Shown here piece after piece: positions 48,926-57,632 of a stretch of 64,000 bases of DNA. Where the stretch lies: positions 1 to 64,000 of the forward strand of contig DATGID010000084.1 in NCBI GenBank assembly GCA_035307385.1, in the 5' to 3' direction. A program made the position numbers and the translations under genes. The DNA is from DATBHW01 sp035307385. Lineage in GTDB: Bacteria; Chloroflexota; Ktedonobacteria; Ktedonobacterales; DATBGS01. Numbering within the stretch: the first letter of the stretch is position 1; each line of letters starts with the position of its first letter. The notes below the pieces were generated by a model, which did not search any database, had not been told where the DNA came from, and saw only the letters and a list, made by a program, of their open reading frames with translations.

Positions 48926-49549
48926 ATGCCTAGAACGGAAGAAGCCAATCAACGGATTCGTGACGCGCAGCGCGCCAGGATTCTTGATGCCGCCTGGAAA
49001 GTCTTTGCGCAGAGGGGCAGGGCTATGACCATGGCTGACGTGGCGGCAGCGGCTGAGGTCAGTTATGGCCTGACCTATCGCTACTTTGATAGCAAGGAAG
49101 CCATCCTGCAAGCGCTGGTCGAGCAGACCTTCCAATCCAGGGGAGCTACCTTTCAGCACTTTGAAGCGCTGCCAGGAACGCCAGGAGAGCGCCTGGATAG
49201 GTTGGTTGCGCGGCTGGTCGAAACCAGGCGCGACCACCCCGAACTCTCGCAACTGTACTATCAGGTGCTCAGCGACGCCGCCACGCCCGCTGCCCTGCGT
49301 GAGCAAGCCATCAAATACGGCCAGGCATTTCAAGATTTGCTGAGGGGTCTGATCGTGGAGGGCCAGGCTACCGGCGAGGTTCGCGCCGCCGACCCTGACC
49401 AACTGGTGACCGCCGTGCTGGCCGCGATGGATGGATTAACCCGCCTGGCGATCATCGACTCGGAGCGCTTCCGCCAGCATTTCCCTGATGCCAACATCAT
49501 CCTGGGGATGCTCAAGCCATCTGCTGCCCGAAAGGAGAGCGAGCCATGA
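48926..49549 (+). CDS. TetR-family transcriptional regulator
   Basis: 207 residues. HTH at about 22-68: GRAMTMADVAAAAEVSYGLTYRYFDSKEAILQALVEQ, a textbook TetR DNA-binding region. The effector domain is typical. ATG 48926 follows AAGAAGGTGAGC. Its stop overlaps the start of the downstream TIM-barrel gene by 4 bases, so the two are translationally coupled and it likely regulates the three-gene run. Confidence 0.9.
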   Translation: MPRTEEANQRIRDAQRARILDAAWKVFAQRGRAMTMADVAAAAEVSYGLTYRYFDSKEAILQALVEQTFQSRGATFQHFEALPGTPGERLDRLVARLVETRRDHPELSQLYYQVLSDAATPAALREQAIKYGQAFQDLLRGLIVEGQATGEVRAADPDQLVTAVLAAMDGLTRLAIIDSERFRQHFPDANIILGMLKPSAARKESEP

Positions 49550-50574
49550 AACTGAAAGGGATGAACTACGATGTGGGGCGGGTGTTTGGCGGCTACCTCC
49601 AACGCCCTACCTTTGATATGCGGGTGATTCATCGCGAGCTTGAAATCATCAAGCGCGATGTGCATTGCAACGCCGTCAAAATCCAGGGTTATGACATCGA
49701 CCGGCTGCTGGCGGCTGCCGAAGATGCTTTGCGCCTGGGGCTGGAAGTCTGGCTGGCGCCGGAGTTGTTTGAAAAAAGCCAGGAAGAGACCTTCGACTAT
49801 ACGGTAAAGGCTGCTGCGGCAGCCGAAACACTGCGCCAGCACTGGCCTGGCCTGGTGCTTTCCATCGGCACCGAATTGACGTTCTTCATGCAAGGCATTA
49901 TTGAGGGCAAGACGTTCATGGAACGGGCAGGAAATCCCACCTTGCGGGAGCATTTCCAACTGGGGACACCCATCTGGCCGCTGCACGCCTATTTGACCAG
50001 GACGAGCGAGGCCGTCAGGCGGGTCTTTCACGGGAAGCTTACCTATGCCTCGCTCGTCCCGCTTGAACGGGTGGATTGGAGCCTCTTTGATGTGATCTGC
50101 TTCGATTGGTATCGAGACGCGCGCACCAGGCCGATCTACGGCGAGCAGATCAAGCGCTATCGCCTGCTTCATAAGCCCGCCGTGATCGGCGAGTTCGGCT
50201 GCTGCACCTATCAAGGCGCTGAGGATGCGGGCGGCGAGGGGTGGAACATTGTGGACTGGGAGCAGATGCCACCGCGCTTGAAAGGCGCTTACGTCTACGA
50301 TCAGAAGGTGCAGGCACGCGAACTTGCTGAGCAGCTTGGCATCATCGATGAGGCGGGCGCTGATGGCGCATTCGTCTTCACGTTTGTGCAGCCTGGGCCA
50401 GAAATCACCGACGACATCAGGAAGATGCTCCCGCAGCTTACCTTCGATCCCGACATCGCCAGCTACAGCCTGGTGAGGAGCTTGATTGATCAGCACGGAA
50501 CCACCTACCCTGATATGGCGTGGGAGCCAAAGGAATCGTTCAAGGCCGTGGCCGATTACTATGCCAACCACTGA
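49546..50574 (+). CDS. TIM-barrel glycoside-hydrolase-like protein
   Basis: 342 residues. The pattern is a clan GH-A-like barrel: VLSIGTELTF with Glu110 and PAVIGEFGCCTYQGA with Glu216, fit as acid/base and nucleophile at strand 4 and strand 7. Related proteins are often annotated abortive infection protein, a name without function here. No signal peptide, so cytosolic. ATG 49546 overlaps the TetR stop (ATGA). The sugar substrate is not deducible and activity is not proven. Confidence 0.7.
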   Translation: MKLKGMNYDVGRVFGGYLQRPTFDMRVIHRELEIIKRDVHCNAVKIQGYDIDRLLAAAEDALRLGLEVWLAPELFEKSQEETFDYTVKAAAAAETLRQHWPGLVLSIGTELTFFMQGIIEGKTFMERAGNPTLREHFQLGTPIWPLHAYLTRTSEAVRRVFHGKLTYASLVPLERVDWSLFDVICFDWYRDARTRPIYGEQIKRYRLLHKPAVIGEFGCCTYQGAEDAGGEGWNIVDWEQMPPRLKGAYVYDQKVQARELAEQLGIIDEAGADGAFVFTFVQPGPEITDDIRKMLPQLTFDPDIASYSLVRSLIDQHGTTYPDMAWEPKESFKAVADYYANH

Positions 50575-50594
50575 GCCGGTGAGAGGAACAGCGT

Positions 50595-51290
50595 ATGCCA
50601 ACCATAAGCGTCAACGACATTGATATGTACTATGAGGTGCACGGGGAAGGCGAGCCGTTGGTGCTGATCGCGGGGACGAACAGCGATCACACGCTGTATC
50701 GAGGAATTACGCCCCAGTTGGCGGCAAAGTATCAGGTTATCGTCTTCGACAATCGCGGCGTGGGCCAAACCGACAAGCCAGATATACCTTATTCCATAGA
50801 GATGATGGCTGACGATACGGCAGGGCTGCTGAGCGCGCTGAGCATCCCACGGGCGCATATTCTGGGCGCGTCATTGGGCGGGCGCATAGCGGTTGACCTG
50901 ACGCTGCGGCACCCTCAGCAGGTGAAAAGCTTGATCCTCGTCTCGACGACGGTGAAGATGATCGTGACCTGGCGGCGTCGGCTGCTGAAGCTCCAACTCA
51001 GGCTCCCGATGATCAGAAAATCAAATCCCTATTATGCTGTTGTTCGGCAGCTTGAGGCATCGAACGGTTATGACCGTATGGACCGGCTGGGCGAAATCCA
51101 GGCGCCTACGCTTATTCTGCACGGCAAGCAAGACAAATTGGCTCCGTATCAGCTCGCTCAAGAGATGCACGCCGGGATTACAGGCTCGAACATGCTCACC
51201 TTTCCTGGCGGCCATCTCTTTTTCATCTTCAGATCGAAGCAATTTCTTGAGGCAGTAGTAGATTTCCTGGGTTCATTACACGCTTCCTGA
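50595..51290 (+). CDS. Alpha/beta-hydrolase
   Basis: 231 residues, no signal peptide. Nucleophile elbow GASLGG with Ser93, oxyanion LIAGTN, acid in HGKQDKLAP and His in PGGHLFF give a complete triad. The short lid (about 115-145) suggests a small substrate. It is the third gene after TetR and the TIM-barrel protein, with 20 bp gap. ATG 50595 follows GAGAGGAACAGCGT. The real substrate is unknown. Confidence 0.87.
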   Translation: MPTISVNDIDMYYEVHGEGEPLVLIAGTNSDHTLYRGITPQLAAKYQVIVFDNRGVGQTDKPDIPYSIEMMADDTAGLLSALSIPRAHILGASLGGRIAVDLTLRHPQQVKSLILVSTTVKMIVTWRRRLLKLQLRLPMIRKSNPYYAVVRQLEASNGYDRMDRLGEIQAPTLILHGKQDKLAPYQLAQEMHAGITGSNMLTFPGGHLFFIFRSKQFLEAVVDFLGSLHAS

Positions 51291-51294
51291 TGAA

Positions 51295-51329
51295 GCACAG
51301 GGCCGCTGCCCAAGGCAGCGGCCCTGTGC
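51295..51329. terminator. 16-bp perfect stem between convergent genes
   Basis: Arms 51295-51310 and 51314-51329 with loop CAA. It lies between the convergent alpha/beta-hydrolase and argJ genes and can serve both. No T-run is visible. Confidence 0.75.
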
Positions 51330-51339
51330 CAGCATCTTG

Positions 51340-52557
51340 CTAGCGGTGATAGGTGGCGTTTTCGTCGATGTAGCCGTGGGTCATGTCGCAGCCCCAGGCA
51401 GTGGCGCTGTAGAAGCCGACGTGCAGATCAACGGTGAGGGTGAACTCGGCTTTGCCCAGCACGGCTTTCGCGTCCTCCGGTTTGAAGTCGGCGGCGACGC
51501 CTGCGCGCACCACGGGCACGTTGTCGAAGGTGACATCCAGCCGGTCATGAATCATCTCGGCCCCGCACGCGCCCAGCGTGGAGATGACGCGGCCCCAGTT
51601 GGCATCTTCGCCATAAACAGCGCAGCGCCAGATGGGCGATCTGGTCAGCGCGCGGGCGGCAAGGCGAGCGTCGGCGTCGGTGCGCGCGCCGTTCACCACC
51701 ACTTCCATCAGCTTGGTTGCGCCTTCGCCGTCGCGGGCCATTTCGCGGCAGAGGTAGCGGGTGACATGGCGCAGCGCCGCCTCGAAGATGCCCGCGCCCG
51801 GCGAATCGGCGGTCAGTGGCTCGTTTCCGGCCAACCCATTGGCAAAGAGCAGGCAGGTATCGTTGGTGGACATATCGCCATCGACGCAGATCATATTGAA
51901 CGAATCGTTGACGGCGCGGCGCAGCACGTCTTGCTGATAGGTGGGGTCCAGCGCGACATCCGTCGTCAGATAGCAGAGCATGGTTGCCATGTTGGGGTAG
52001 ATCATGCCGACCCCTTTGGTAGCACCGCCCAGGCGCACGGTCTTGTCGCCAAGCTCGAACTCCAGGGCGATTTCCTTGGGGCGCGTGTCGGTGGTCATGA
52101 TGCCCAGTGTGAAGAGGTGCCCGCCATCCGCCGCCAGTTCCACGTTGGCGATGCCGCGTTCGATCTTGTCCATCGGCAGCGGACGCCCGATGACACCCGT
52201 GGAACTGACCATCACATGCTCGGGTTTGATGCCGAGCTTCTGCGCGGCCAATTCGGCCATGTGGCGCGCGTCGCTTAGGCCGCGTTCGCCGTTGGAGCAG
52301 TTGGCATTGCCGCTGTTCATCACCACCGCCTGCGCGTGGCCGCCGCTGGCAAGCAGATGCTCTTTGCAGACCAGCACAGGCGCGGCGGGCGCGCGGCTGG
52401 TGGTGAAGGTTCCGGCGACGGTGCAGAGCGTTTCGGAAGCGAGCATGGCGACATCGCGCAAGCCTGGGTCGGATTTGATGCCAGCGGCGATGGAACCGGC
52501 GCGGAATCCTGGCGGCGCGGTAACGCTGCCCTGAATGGTGCGGAACGGGCTAGACAT
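51340..52557 (-). CDS. argJ: Bifunctional glutamate N-acetyltransferase / amino-acid acetyltransferase
   Basis: 405 residues, the usual length. The self-cleavage site is GATKGVGMIYPNMATMLCYL; cleavage before Thr192 makes the alpha and beta chains and Thr192 is the nucleophile. The AVVMNSGNANCSNG loop forms the oxyanion hole. It transfers acetyl between ornithine and glutamate in arginine biosynthesis. The motif usually reads KGSGMIHPNMATML; here Val and Tyr replace Ser and His. ATG 52557 has GAGGAG upstream. No other arg gene is adjacent. Confidence 0.95.
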   Translation of the reverse strand: MSSPFRTIQGSVTAPPGFRAGSIAAGIKSDPGLRDVAMLASETLCTVAGTFTTSRAPAAPVLVCKEHLLASGGHAQAVVMNSGNANCSNGERGLSDARHMAELAAQKLGIKPEHVMVSSTGVIGRPLPMDKIERGIANVELAADGGHLFTLGIMTTDTRPKEIALEFELGDKTVRLGGATKGVGMIYPNMATMLCYLTTDVALDPTYQQDVLRRAVNDSFNMICVDGDMSTNDTCLLFANGLAGNEPLTADSPGAGIFEAALRHVTRYLCREMARDGEGATKLMEVVVNGARTDADARLAARALTRSPIWRCAVYGEDANWGRVISTLGACGAEMIHDRLDVTFDNVPVVRAGVAADFKPEDAKAVLGKAEFTLTVDLHVGFYSATAWGCDMTHGYIDENATYHR

Positions 52558-52712
52558 AGGTGGCTCCTCTGTTGTATTTGTTCTGACCCTGGGTCAGTTT
52601 GTGATGAGGGAGTGCGGGTTGGGCACAACAACTGCGGCGTGAGGGCAGTATCTGCCGCCCAGCGTATTCTACAACCGCTGGCTGGGCAACGCAAATAGCG
52701 GCGCTTCTTCTC

Positions 52713-52740
52713 TTGAAAAGGATGTTTTCTATGTTATACT
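52713..52740 (+). promoter_or_regulatory. Promoter of the leader ORF and receiver-NTF2 gene
   Basis: TTGAAA (52713-52718), 16-bp spacer, TATACT (52735-52740). It gives a leader of about 95 bases before the main gene, with a short ORF inside. Confidence 0.7.
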
Positions 52741-52764
52741 TTTCGGGGTAATTTGAAAGGGAGT

Positions 52765-52821
52765 ATGTCGTTCAATGCTTGTGCAGCGCTGAAAGATTTC
52801 TCCATCTGGCTGCCAGCCTGA
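52765..52821 (+). CDS. Possible leader peptide (18 residues)
   Basis: An ATG at 52765 with GAAAGGGAG at good spacing starts an 18-codon frame that stops 18 bp before the next start codon. It sits directly after the promoter and ahead of the receiver-NTF2 gene. The peptide is neutral, with two Leu, a Trp and a Pro near the end, which gives no clear codon-stalling pattern. It may be an uORF; not proven. Confidence 0.45.
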   Translation: MSFNACAALKDFSIWLPA

Positions 52822-52839
52822 AGGCTGAAGGGAGTCCGA

Positions 52840-53631
52840 ATGAATACGTTCTCCCCGGCGCAGATACGGCTTCTGGTTGTGGAGCCGAACTCTGGTATCC
52901 AGGAACTCCTCCGCGTCCTCTTCATCGAGGAGGGATATCATGTCTGCTTTGTCGACTCGATGCAGCAGGCGATGCCGCTGGTGGATGAAGAGGTATTTCA
53001 GTTGATTCTGGCCGATGTCTTTGTGGGCCGCTCAAAACACTCGTTCACCGAAGCCCATATCTTGCGCCGCCGGGCACTGCCGACCCCAACAGCCTTGATG
53101 ACCACCCAGAATCTTCCGTTTGCAGATGCCCGGCGCGAAGGCTTTGCCTTCTTGATTTATAAGCCGTTTGATCTCGAAGCGCTGCTGGCAGAAATTGCCC
53201 TCGCCTTGCAGCGTCCCCTCACACTAGAGCAGCAGCGTCAGGAACTTCTGGTGGAACGCTATTTTGCCGCGCTCAATGAGCGCGATTGGGACGCGTTGGC
53301 CGACCTCTGCACAGAGGGTGTCGTGTATTATCCCCCCGGGCATGACTTGCCGCCCTCTGCCAGAAAGATCACGGGCAAAGCTGCGTTTTCCGCCCATCTC
53401 GAAGACTCAGTTCAACAGATCGCCTTCCGCGTCGAAGAAGAGGTCGTGTATCCCAGGCGCAAGGGTCTGGCCGCGCGCTATATGATGCATGCTATTGGCG
53501 CGCAGTCGGTCACAGAGCACCACTCCGGGGCAATCCTCTTCCACTTTGCCGGTGAGCGCATCTGCCAGATTGGTGTCAGCGTGAACTATGAGCCGTTGTA
53601 TCTCCAGAGAGAGAAAGTACAGGCTGGCTAA
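52840..53631 (+). CDS. Response-regulator receiver domain fused to an NTF2/SnoaL-like domain
   Basis: 263 residues. Residues 1-118 form a receiver: β1 LLVVEPNSG, the phosphoacceptor Asp59 in LILADVFVG, and Lys108 in FLIYKPFD. The acidic pair at β1 is reduced to Glu15 alone, so phosphorylation may be altered. Residues 125-260 are an NTF2-like cone (QELLVERYFAALNERDWDALADLCTEGVVYY), the SnoaL/nuclear-transport-like fold, without a DNA-binding output. Ligand binding or dimerisation is the most likely output. ATG 52840 follows AAGGGAG. Its stop overlaps the convergent dus gene by 4 bp. An unusual fusion. Confidence 0.8.
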   Translation: MNTFSPAQIRLLVVEPNSGIQELLRVLFIEEGYHVCFVDSMQQAMPLVDEEVFQLILADVFVGRSKHSFTEAHILRRRALPTPTALMTTQNLPFADARREGFAFLIYKPFDLEALLAEIALALQRPLTLEQQRQELLVERYFAALNERDWDALADLCTEGVVYYPPGHDLPPSARKITGKAAFSAHLEDSVQQIAFRVEEEVVYPRRKGLAARYMMHAIGAQSVTEHHSGAILFHFAGERICQIGVSVNYEPLYLQREKVQAG

Positions 53632-54782
53632 TGATGAACCGGCAGGCTGGCTTCTCTGGGCGCTTCTTCCTGTAAGCTATCTTCGATAAGCTGCTCGACT
53701 TCGCCGAGGTTGTTGGATTGGACAAGCTGACGGCGCAGCGTGGCGGCCTCGAAGAAGTCGCGACAATACCAGGAGAGATGTTTGCGCATCTCGATCCAGC
53801 GATGGTCAGGCAGCAGCCTGGCGAACAGGCGCGCGTGATGCCGCGCCGTGCGCAGGCGTTCTTGTGGGGTGGGGCGTTCGGCAGACACGGTTTCTTGCGC
53901 GGCTGAGGCGCTTTGGTACAGGCCGCTTGCGGCTAGCTCGTCGCGCATGGCGCGCAGATCGCGGAAGAGCCAGGGATTGCCCATCGCGGCGCGGCCAACC
54001 AGCACGCCATGCACGCCCGTTTCCAGAATGTGGCGGCGGGCGTCTTCGACGGTGTGGATGTCGCCGTTGCCCAGAATCAGCGTCGGCGTCTGGCGCACGA
54101 TGGCAGCCGCGCGGCCAATGGCGTCCCAATTGGCGGAGCCGGTATACATCTGGCGCAGCGTGCGGCCATGCAGCGAGATCGCCACTGGCTCGACCTCCAG
54201 CAGCACCTTGACCCAATCTTCGATGATGATCGAATCATAGCCCAGGCGCGTCTTGACCGAAACGGGCAGGAGTCGCCGCTCGATGGGCGTCTTGCGGGCG
54301 GCGTTCATCTGGCGGATGCGCGCGATGCGTTCGGGCGCGAGGCCGATGTCTTCCAGCGTCTGGCCGTTGGCCCAGTCTTCCACGCCGCGCTTGACGGCGC
54401 GCACAATCTCTTGCGCGAGCAGCGGCTCGCGGATGAGCGCCGCGCCGCCGCCCTTGCCCGCGACACATTTCGACGGGCAGCCCATGTTGATGTCCACGCC
54501 ATCGAAGCCCAGTTCGCAGACCATCAGCGCGGAGCGGTAAAAGTCCGGCGGCGTCGAGCCGAAGATTTGCGCGACCACCGGGCGCTCGGCGTCGTCGAAG
54601 AGGAAGCCGTCCAGCAGCCGCAGATCACCGCGCCAGAGTCCCTGGACGTTGGTGAACTCGGTGAAGACGATGTCCGGGCGGCCAATTTCGGCGTGGACTT
54701 GCCGGAACGGCGCGTCACTGACGCCATCCATCGGGGCCAGGGCAATGATGGGTTGTGGAAGGGTCTGCCAGAACGAAGACAC
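53628..54782 (-). CDS. dus: tRNA-dihydrouridine synthase
   Basis: 384 residues. The TIM-barrel FMN signature is PMDGVSDAPFRQ, the catalytic Cys lies in INMGCPSKCVAGKGGGAAL (Cys102), and the phosphate-binding part SLHGRTLRQMYTGSANW and LILGNGDIHTVEDARR complete it. The enzyme reduces uridine in tRNA to dihydrouridine. An insert of about 50 residues (about 130-175) precedes VSVKTRLGYD. GTG 54782 is preferred: AAGGAG 6 bp upstream; a longer TTG frame begins inside the promoter -35 box. Confidence 0.93.
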   Translation of the reverse strand: MSSFWQTLPQPIIALAPMDGVSDAPFRQVHAEIGRPDIVFTEFTNVQGLWRGDLRLLDGFLFDDAERPVVAQIFGSTPPDFYRSALMVCELGFDGVDINMGCPSKCVAGKGGGAALIREPLLAQEIVRAVKRGVEDWANGQTLEDIGLAPERIARIRQMNAARKTPIERRLLPVSVKTRLGYDSIIIEDWVKVLLEVEPVAISLHGRTLRQMYTGSANWDAIGRAAAIVRQTPTLILGNGDIHTVEDARRHILETGVHGVLVGRAAMGNPWLFRDLRAMRDELAASGLYQSASAAQETVSAERPTPQERLRTARHHARLFARLLPDHRWIEMRKHLSWYCRDFFEAATLRRQLVQSNNLGEVEQLIEDSLQEEAPREASLPVHH

Positions 54783-54827
54783 GCGCGGCTCCTTCAGAGA
54801 ACACTTCGGCAATTGTAACGTCTTTTT

Positions 54828-54857
54828 ATTGTGCCGCAGGGAAGCAACTGCTGTCAA
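54828..54857 (-). promoter_or_regulatory. Promoter of dus
   Basis: On the minus strand TTGACA (54857-54852), 18-bp spacer, CACAAT (54833-54828). Its TTG explains an apparent N-terminal extension of dus. Confidence 0.55.
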
Positions 54858-55003
54858 GAAAGCTGGCGCTTCCTATCTTCCAGCGCCTCCGTAACGCAGT
54901 TCGTAACGTTGGCGAGACAGTTCTATGATATGCTCCAGGCAAACGATGTCACCGGCGCTTGTTTCACTCTATCTCTACGGTATCGCGCAAGGAGGATTCC
55001 CAG

Positions 55004-56347
55004 ATGAGCCAGCCATCCACAGCGATCAAGACAGGCACGCCTGACCCTTCCCCGCCAGGGCGCTGGCTCTTCATGGCCCGCGTGGCCTGGATTCCGCTGA
55101 CGCTGCTGATTCTGACCCTCAACGTGGTTATGCTCCCACGCTACGACGCTGTGTTGCAAGCGCCTTGCCAGCCCGGCGCGACGTGCTTTGCCATCCAGGT
55201 GACCCAGGGTGATCGGCAGTTCCTGCATCAGTTTGGCCTCTCGCTCGGCTTCGTGGCAGGCTATCAGGTCATGCTGGATGCCGTCTCGGTTCTTGTTTGC
55301 TGCGCCCTGGGCGCGCTGATCTTCTGGCGACGCTCCGCTGATCGGATGGCGCTCTTTTGCGCCTATATGCTGGTGCTCTTTGGGGGCGCTGGCTTTACCT
55401 CGATCCTTCAGGATACCCTGACGTCGATTTCTCCTGCCTGGTTTGTGCTGGTTGGCACCCTTGACCTGCTTGGACAGGCCAGCTTTCAAATCTTCTTTTT
55501 GCTCTTTCCCAGTGGCCGATTTATGCCCCGCTGGACCCGCTGGATTGCGCTCTTGATTCTGCTCTATTGGATGTATACTGTCTTCTTCACTCCTGTCTTC
55601 AATACCACCAGCCCTCCGTGGTTCAACGCGCTGTTTTTCGCCATCTTGCTCTGCGCGGTGGGCGCGCAGGTCTATCGCTATCGGCGTGTGTCCACACTCA
55701 GAGAGCGCCAGCAGACCAGATGGGTTGTCTTTGGCTTCGTGATCGGTATTGTTGGCTTTATCCTGCTGGTCATCATCGCTAACGTCTTACTCCCTCCATC
55801 GCTTCGGCAATCGGGCGTTGGGCAAACATTCGGGGCGGGAACCGCTATCTATGGCTTCCTGCTGCTGATTCCCATCTCGATTGCTATCGCTATCCTGCGT
55901 TCACGCCTCTATGATATTGATGTCGTCATCAACCGCGCGCTGGTCTATGGCTCGCTCACGGGCATCCTGGGCGCGCTCTACGCGGGTCTGATCATTGGGT
56001 TAGAGAGCCTGGCCGGGCTGTTCGGTGGGACGGCGGCGCAAAACCCGGTCGTGTTGGTCATCTCCACGCTGGCAATCGCCGCGCTCTTCCAACCACTGCG
56101 CCGCCGTATCCAATCCATCATTGACCGCCGTTTCTATCGCCGCAAGTATGATGCAGAGAAGACCCTGGCCGCCTTCAGCGCCACCCTGCGCAATGAGGTC
56201 AATCTCCACCAACTCCGCGAGCAGTTGCTGGCGGTAGTCAACGAGACCATGCAGCCCGCGCATATCTCGCTCTGGCTGGCGCAGCCGGAACAGCACGCCA
56301 CCGAACAGTCCTACCGCCAGGAACCACGGGAACAGGCATCTAACTGA
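55004..56347 (+). CDS. Sensor-kinase-like membrane protein lacking a kinase domain
   Basis: 447 residues with about eleven hydrophobic segments, followed by the cytosolic stretch RFYRRKYDAEKTLAAFSATLRNEVNLHQLREQLLAVVNETMQPAHISLWL. That end matches the membrane-to-GAF linker of a family of actinobacterial and Chloroflexi histidine kinases, but the chain stops there, without kinase or GAF domain. ATG 55004 follows AAGGAGGATTCCC. A truncated sensor or a natural binding partner of another kinase. No membrane domain family is assigned. Confidence 0.72.
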   Translation: MSQPSTAIKTGTPDPSPPGRWLFMARVAWIPLTLLILTLNVVMLPRYDAVLQAPCQPGATCFAIQVTQGDRQFLHQFGLSLGFVAGYQVMLDAVSVLVCCALGALIFWRRSADRMALFCAYMLVLFGGAGFTSILQDTLTSISPAWFVLVGTLDLLGQASFQIFFLLFPSGRFMPRWTRWIALLILLYWMYTVFFTPVFNTTSPPWFNALFFAILLCAVGAQVYRYRRVSTLRERQQTRWVVFGFVIGIVGFILLVIIANVLLPPSLRQSGVGQTFGAGTAIYGFLLLIPISIAIAILRSRLYDIDVVINRALVYGSLTGILGALYAGLIIGLESLAGLFGGTAAQNPVVLVISTLAIAALFQPLRRRIQSIIDRRFYRRKYDAEKTLAAFSATLRNEVNLHQLREQLLAVVNETMQPAHISLWLAQPEQHATEQSYRQEPREQASN

Positions 56348-56364
56348 AAAAGAAGAAAAAGCCG

Positions 56365-56814
56365 TTAGTCCATGCAGGCGAGCAGACGTTGGAACTCGGC
56401 CAGGGCCGCTTCGGCACTGCCAAGCTGCGTGGCGAGCGCCAGATATAGGCTGCGCAGATACGCTCCCTGCGCCACCAACAAGCGGTCGCGGGTCACGCGA
56501 CTGATGCTGGAGAGCGGCGCTTCCACCACGCGCCGCGACACCTCTAACTCGGTGAGGGTGAAAAAGCCCAACAGCCGCGTGGGCAGGGTCGCTAACTGCG
56601 CTTCGCCGGGCCGCTGACGGTGGATGCTTTGCAGCGCCTCGTTGCCATCGAAGTGGGCAGGACGCCGCCAGGCGCGGATGAGCAGCCAGCGCAGCGGCTC
56701 GGGCAGGCCGGTGGTGAGCAGGCGCAGGCCGGACTCGCGGCGCAGTGGGTTGGTATGCTGGTAGCGGTCCGAGGGCAAGGTTGGGGACGTGGGCGGATGG
56801 GGGAAGAGGGTCAT
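56365..56814 (-). CDS. Hypothetical protein
   Basis: 149 residues, no signal peptide or membrane helix, with a basic N-terminal half and a leucine-rich, helical C-terminal half (RVTRDRLLVAQGAYLRSLYLALATQLGSAEAALAEFQRLLA). ATG 56814 has AAGGAG 8-9 bp upstream; the frame continues upstream into what looks like the leader. No family recognised. Confidence 0.6.
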   Translation of the reverse strand: MTLFPHPPTSPTLPSDRYQHTNPLRRESGLRLLTTGLPEPLRWLLIRAWRRPAHFDGNEALQSIHRQRPGEAQLATLPTRLLGFFTLTELEVSRRVVEAPLSSISRVTRDRLLVAQGAYLRSLYLALATQLGSAEAALAEFQRLLACMD

Positions 56815-57018
56815 GGGATAGGCTCCTTTCGACGACTGAAGAGACAACGACACTCCAGATGCCGAAACGGCCCCCTCCTGAGCGATGGGAGGCGCAAGCT
56901 TGCCGGAGCGGCAGCGAGAACACCGCGTTCTCGCTGGCCCGACAAGTGGCGCCCCAGGCTGACCAGGAAGAGGCCGTGAGCGAGCTACCAACTAGGCAGA
57001 ATATCCAGTGATAGAATG

Positions 57019-57060
57019 CCCCAGCCCCATTCCTGGTACTGCCAGGTCTGGGGGGAATGG
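57019..57060. ncRNA. Candidate H-type pseudoknot
   Basis: P1 57019-57024 with 57048-57053 (CCCCAG/CTGGGG) and P2 57027-57033 with 57054-57060 (CCATTCC/GGAATGG) cross each other. A 5-bp stem CCTGG/CCAGG lies in the loop. It could be formed on either strand; no class of structured RNA is recognised. Confidence 0.3.
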
Positions 57061-57303
57061 CGCGGCGGTGAGTGGTTCACCGCCGCGTCATGCCGTCACG
57101 ACACGGCTCAGCACACCCGGATGCGTACTGAGTAAGCAGAGTATAGCAGGCTGGCTCGTCTCTGTCAAGCGGTGTAGGAAAAATGGGGTGAGGGTGAGGC
57201 ATGCGGAACAAATAGGCCCAGCATAACAGGAGGGGGTGAGGGTAGCGCAGGCGGGGCGATGCCCCTCCCCGCAGGCGGGAACGACTCGGCCTAAGGGCCT
57301 GCG

Positions 57304-57325
57304 GCCACCCCTCGTTAGCTGCCGA
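57304..57325. repeat. 22-bp copy of a dispersed intergenic repeat (inverse orientation)
   Basis: Exact reverse complement of 30301-30322; both are in non-coding GC-rich sequence. Confidence 0.7.
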
Positions 57326-57632
57326 GGGCACAGCAAGTCCCTCTTCAGGGACTCCCCTCCCCGCGTGGGCGCAGAGGTGGCAATCGAGCGCAATCGCTGC
57401 GCACGCCAGGGTTGGGGGAACCCGCGCAGGCGGGTTTGGTGGCGGAACGCCCTTAGGCGCGACTTTAGTCGCCTGCGGGGCTGGGCGTCCTGTTCCGCGT
57501 GCCGCGCCGCTTCCCACACCTGCGGGGCTGGGCGTCTGCGTCAGCTATGTCGCACGCCGCCAGCATGTGTTATGATGGTATCGGCTGAGTTTACAGCCGC
57601 ATCTTGCGCCGCACCGGCAAGGAGGAGCATCC

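Larger units (their letters stand above)
56815..57632. other. GC-rich intergenic region with dense RNA-like structure
   Basis: 818 bp. It contains a 9-bp stem (56913-56921 with 56927-56935), a possible pseudoknot (57019-57060), an 11-bp stem (57061-57071 with 57077-57087), the dispersed repeat 57304-57325 and a 6-bp dyad at 57459-57472. Several long open frames in it have biased, low-complexity translations and no ribosome site. Confidence 0.6.
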
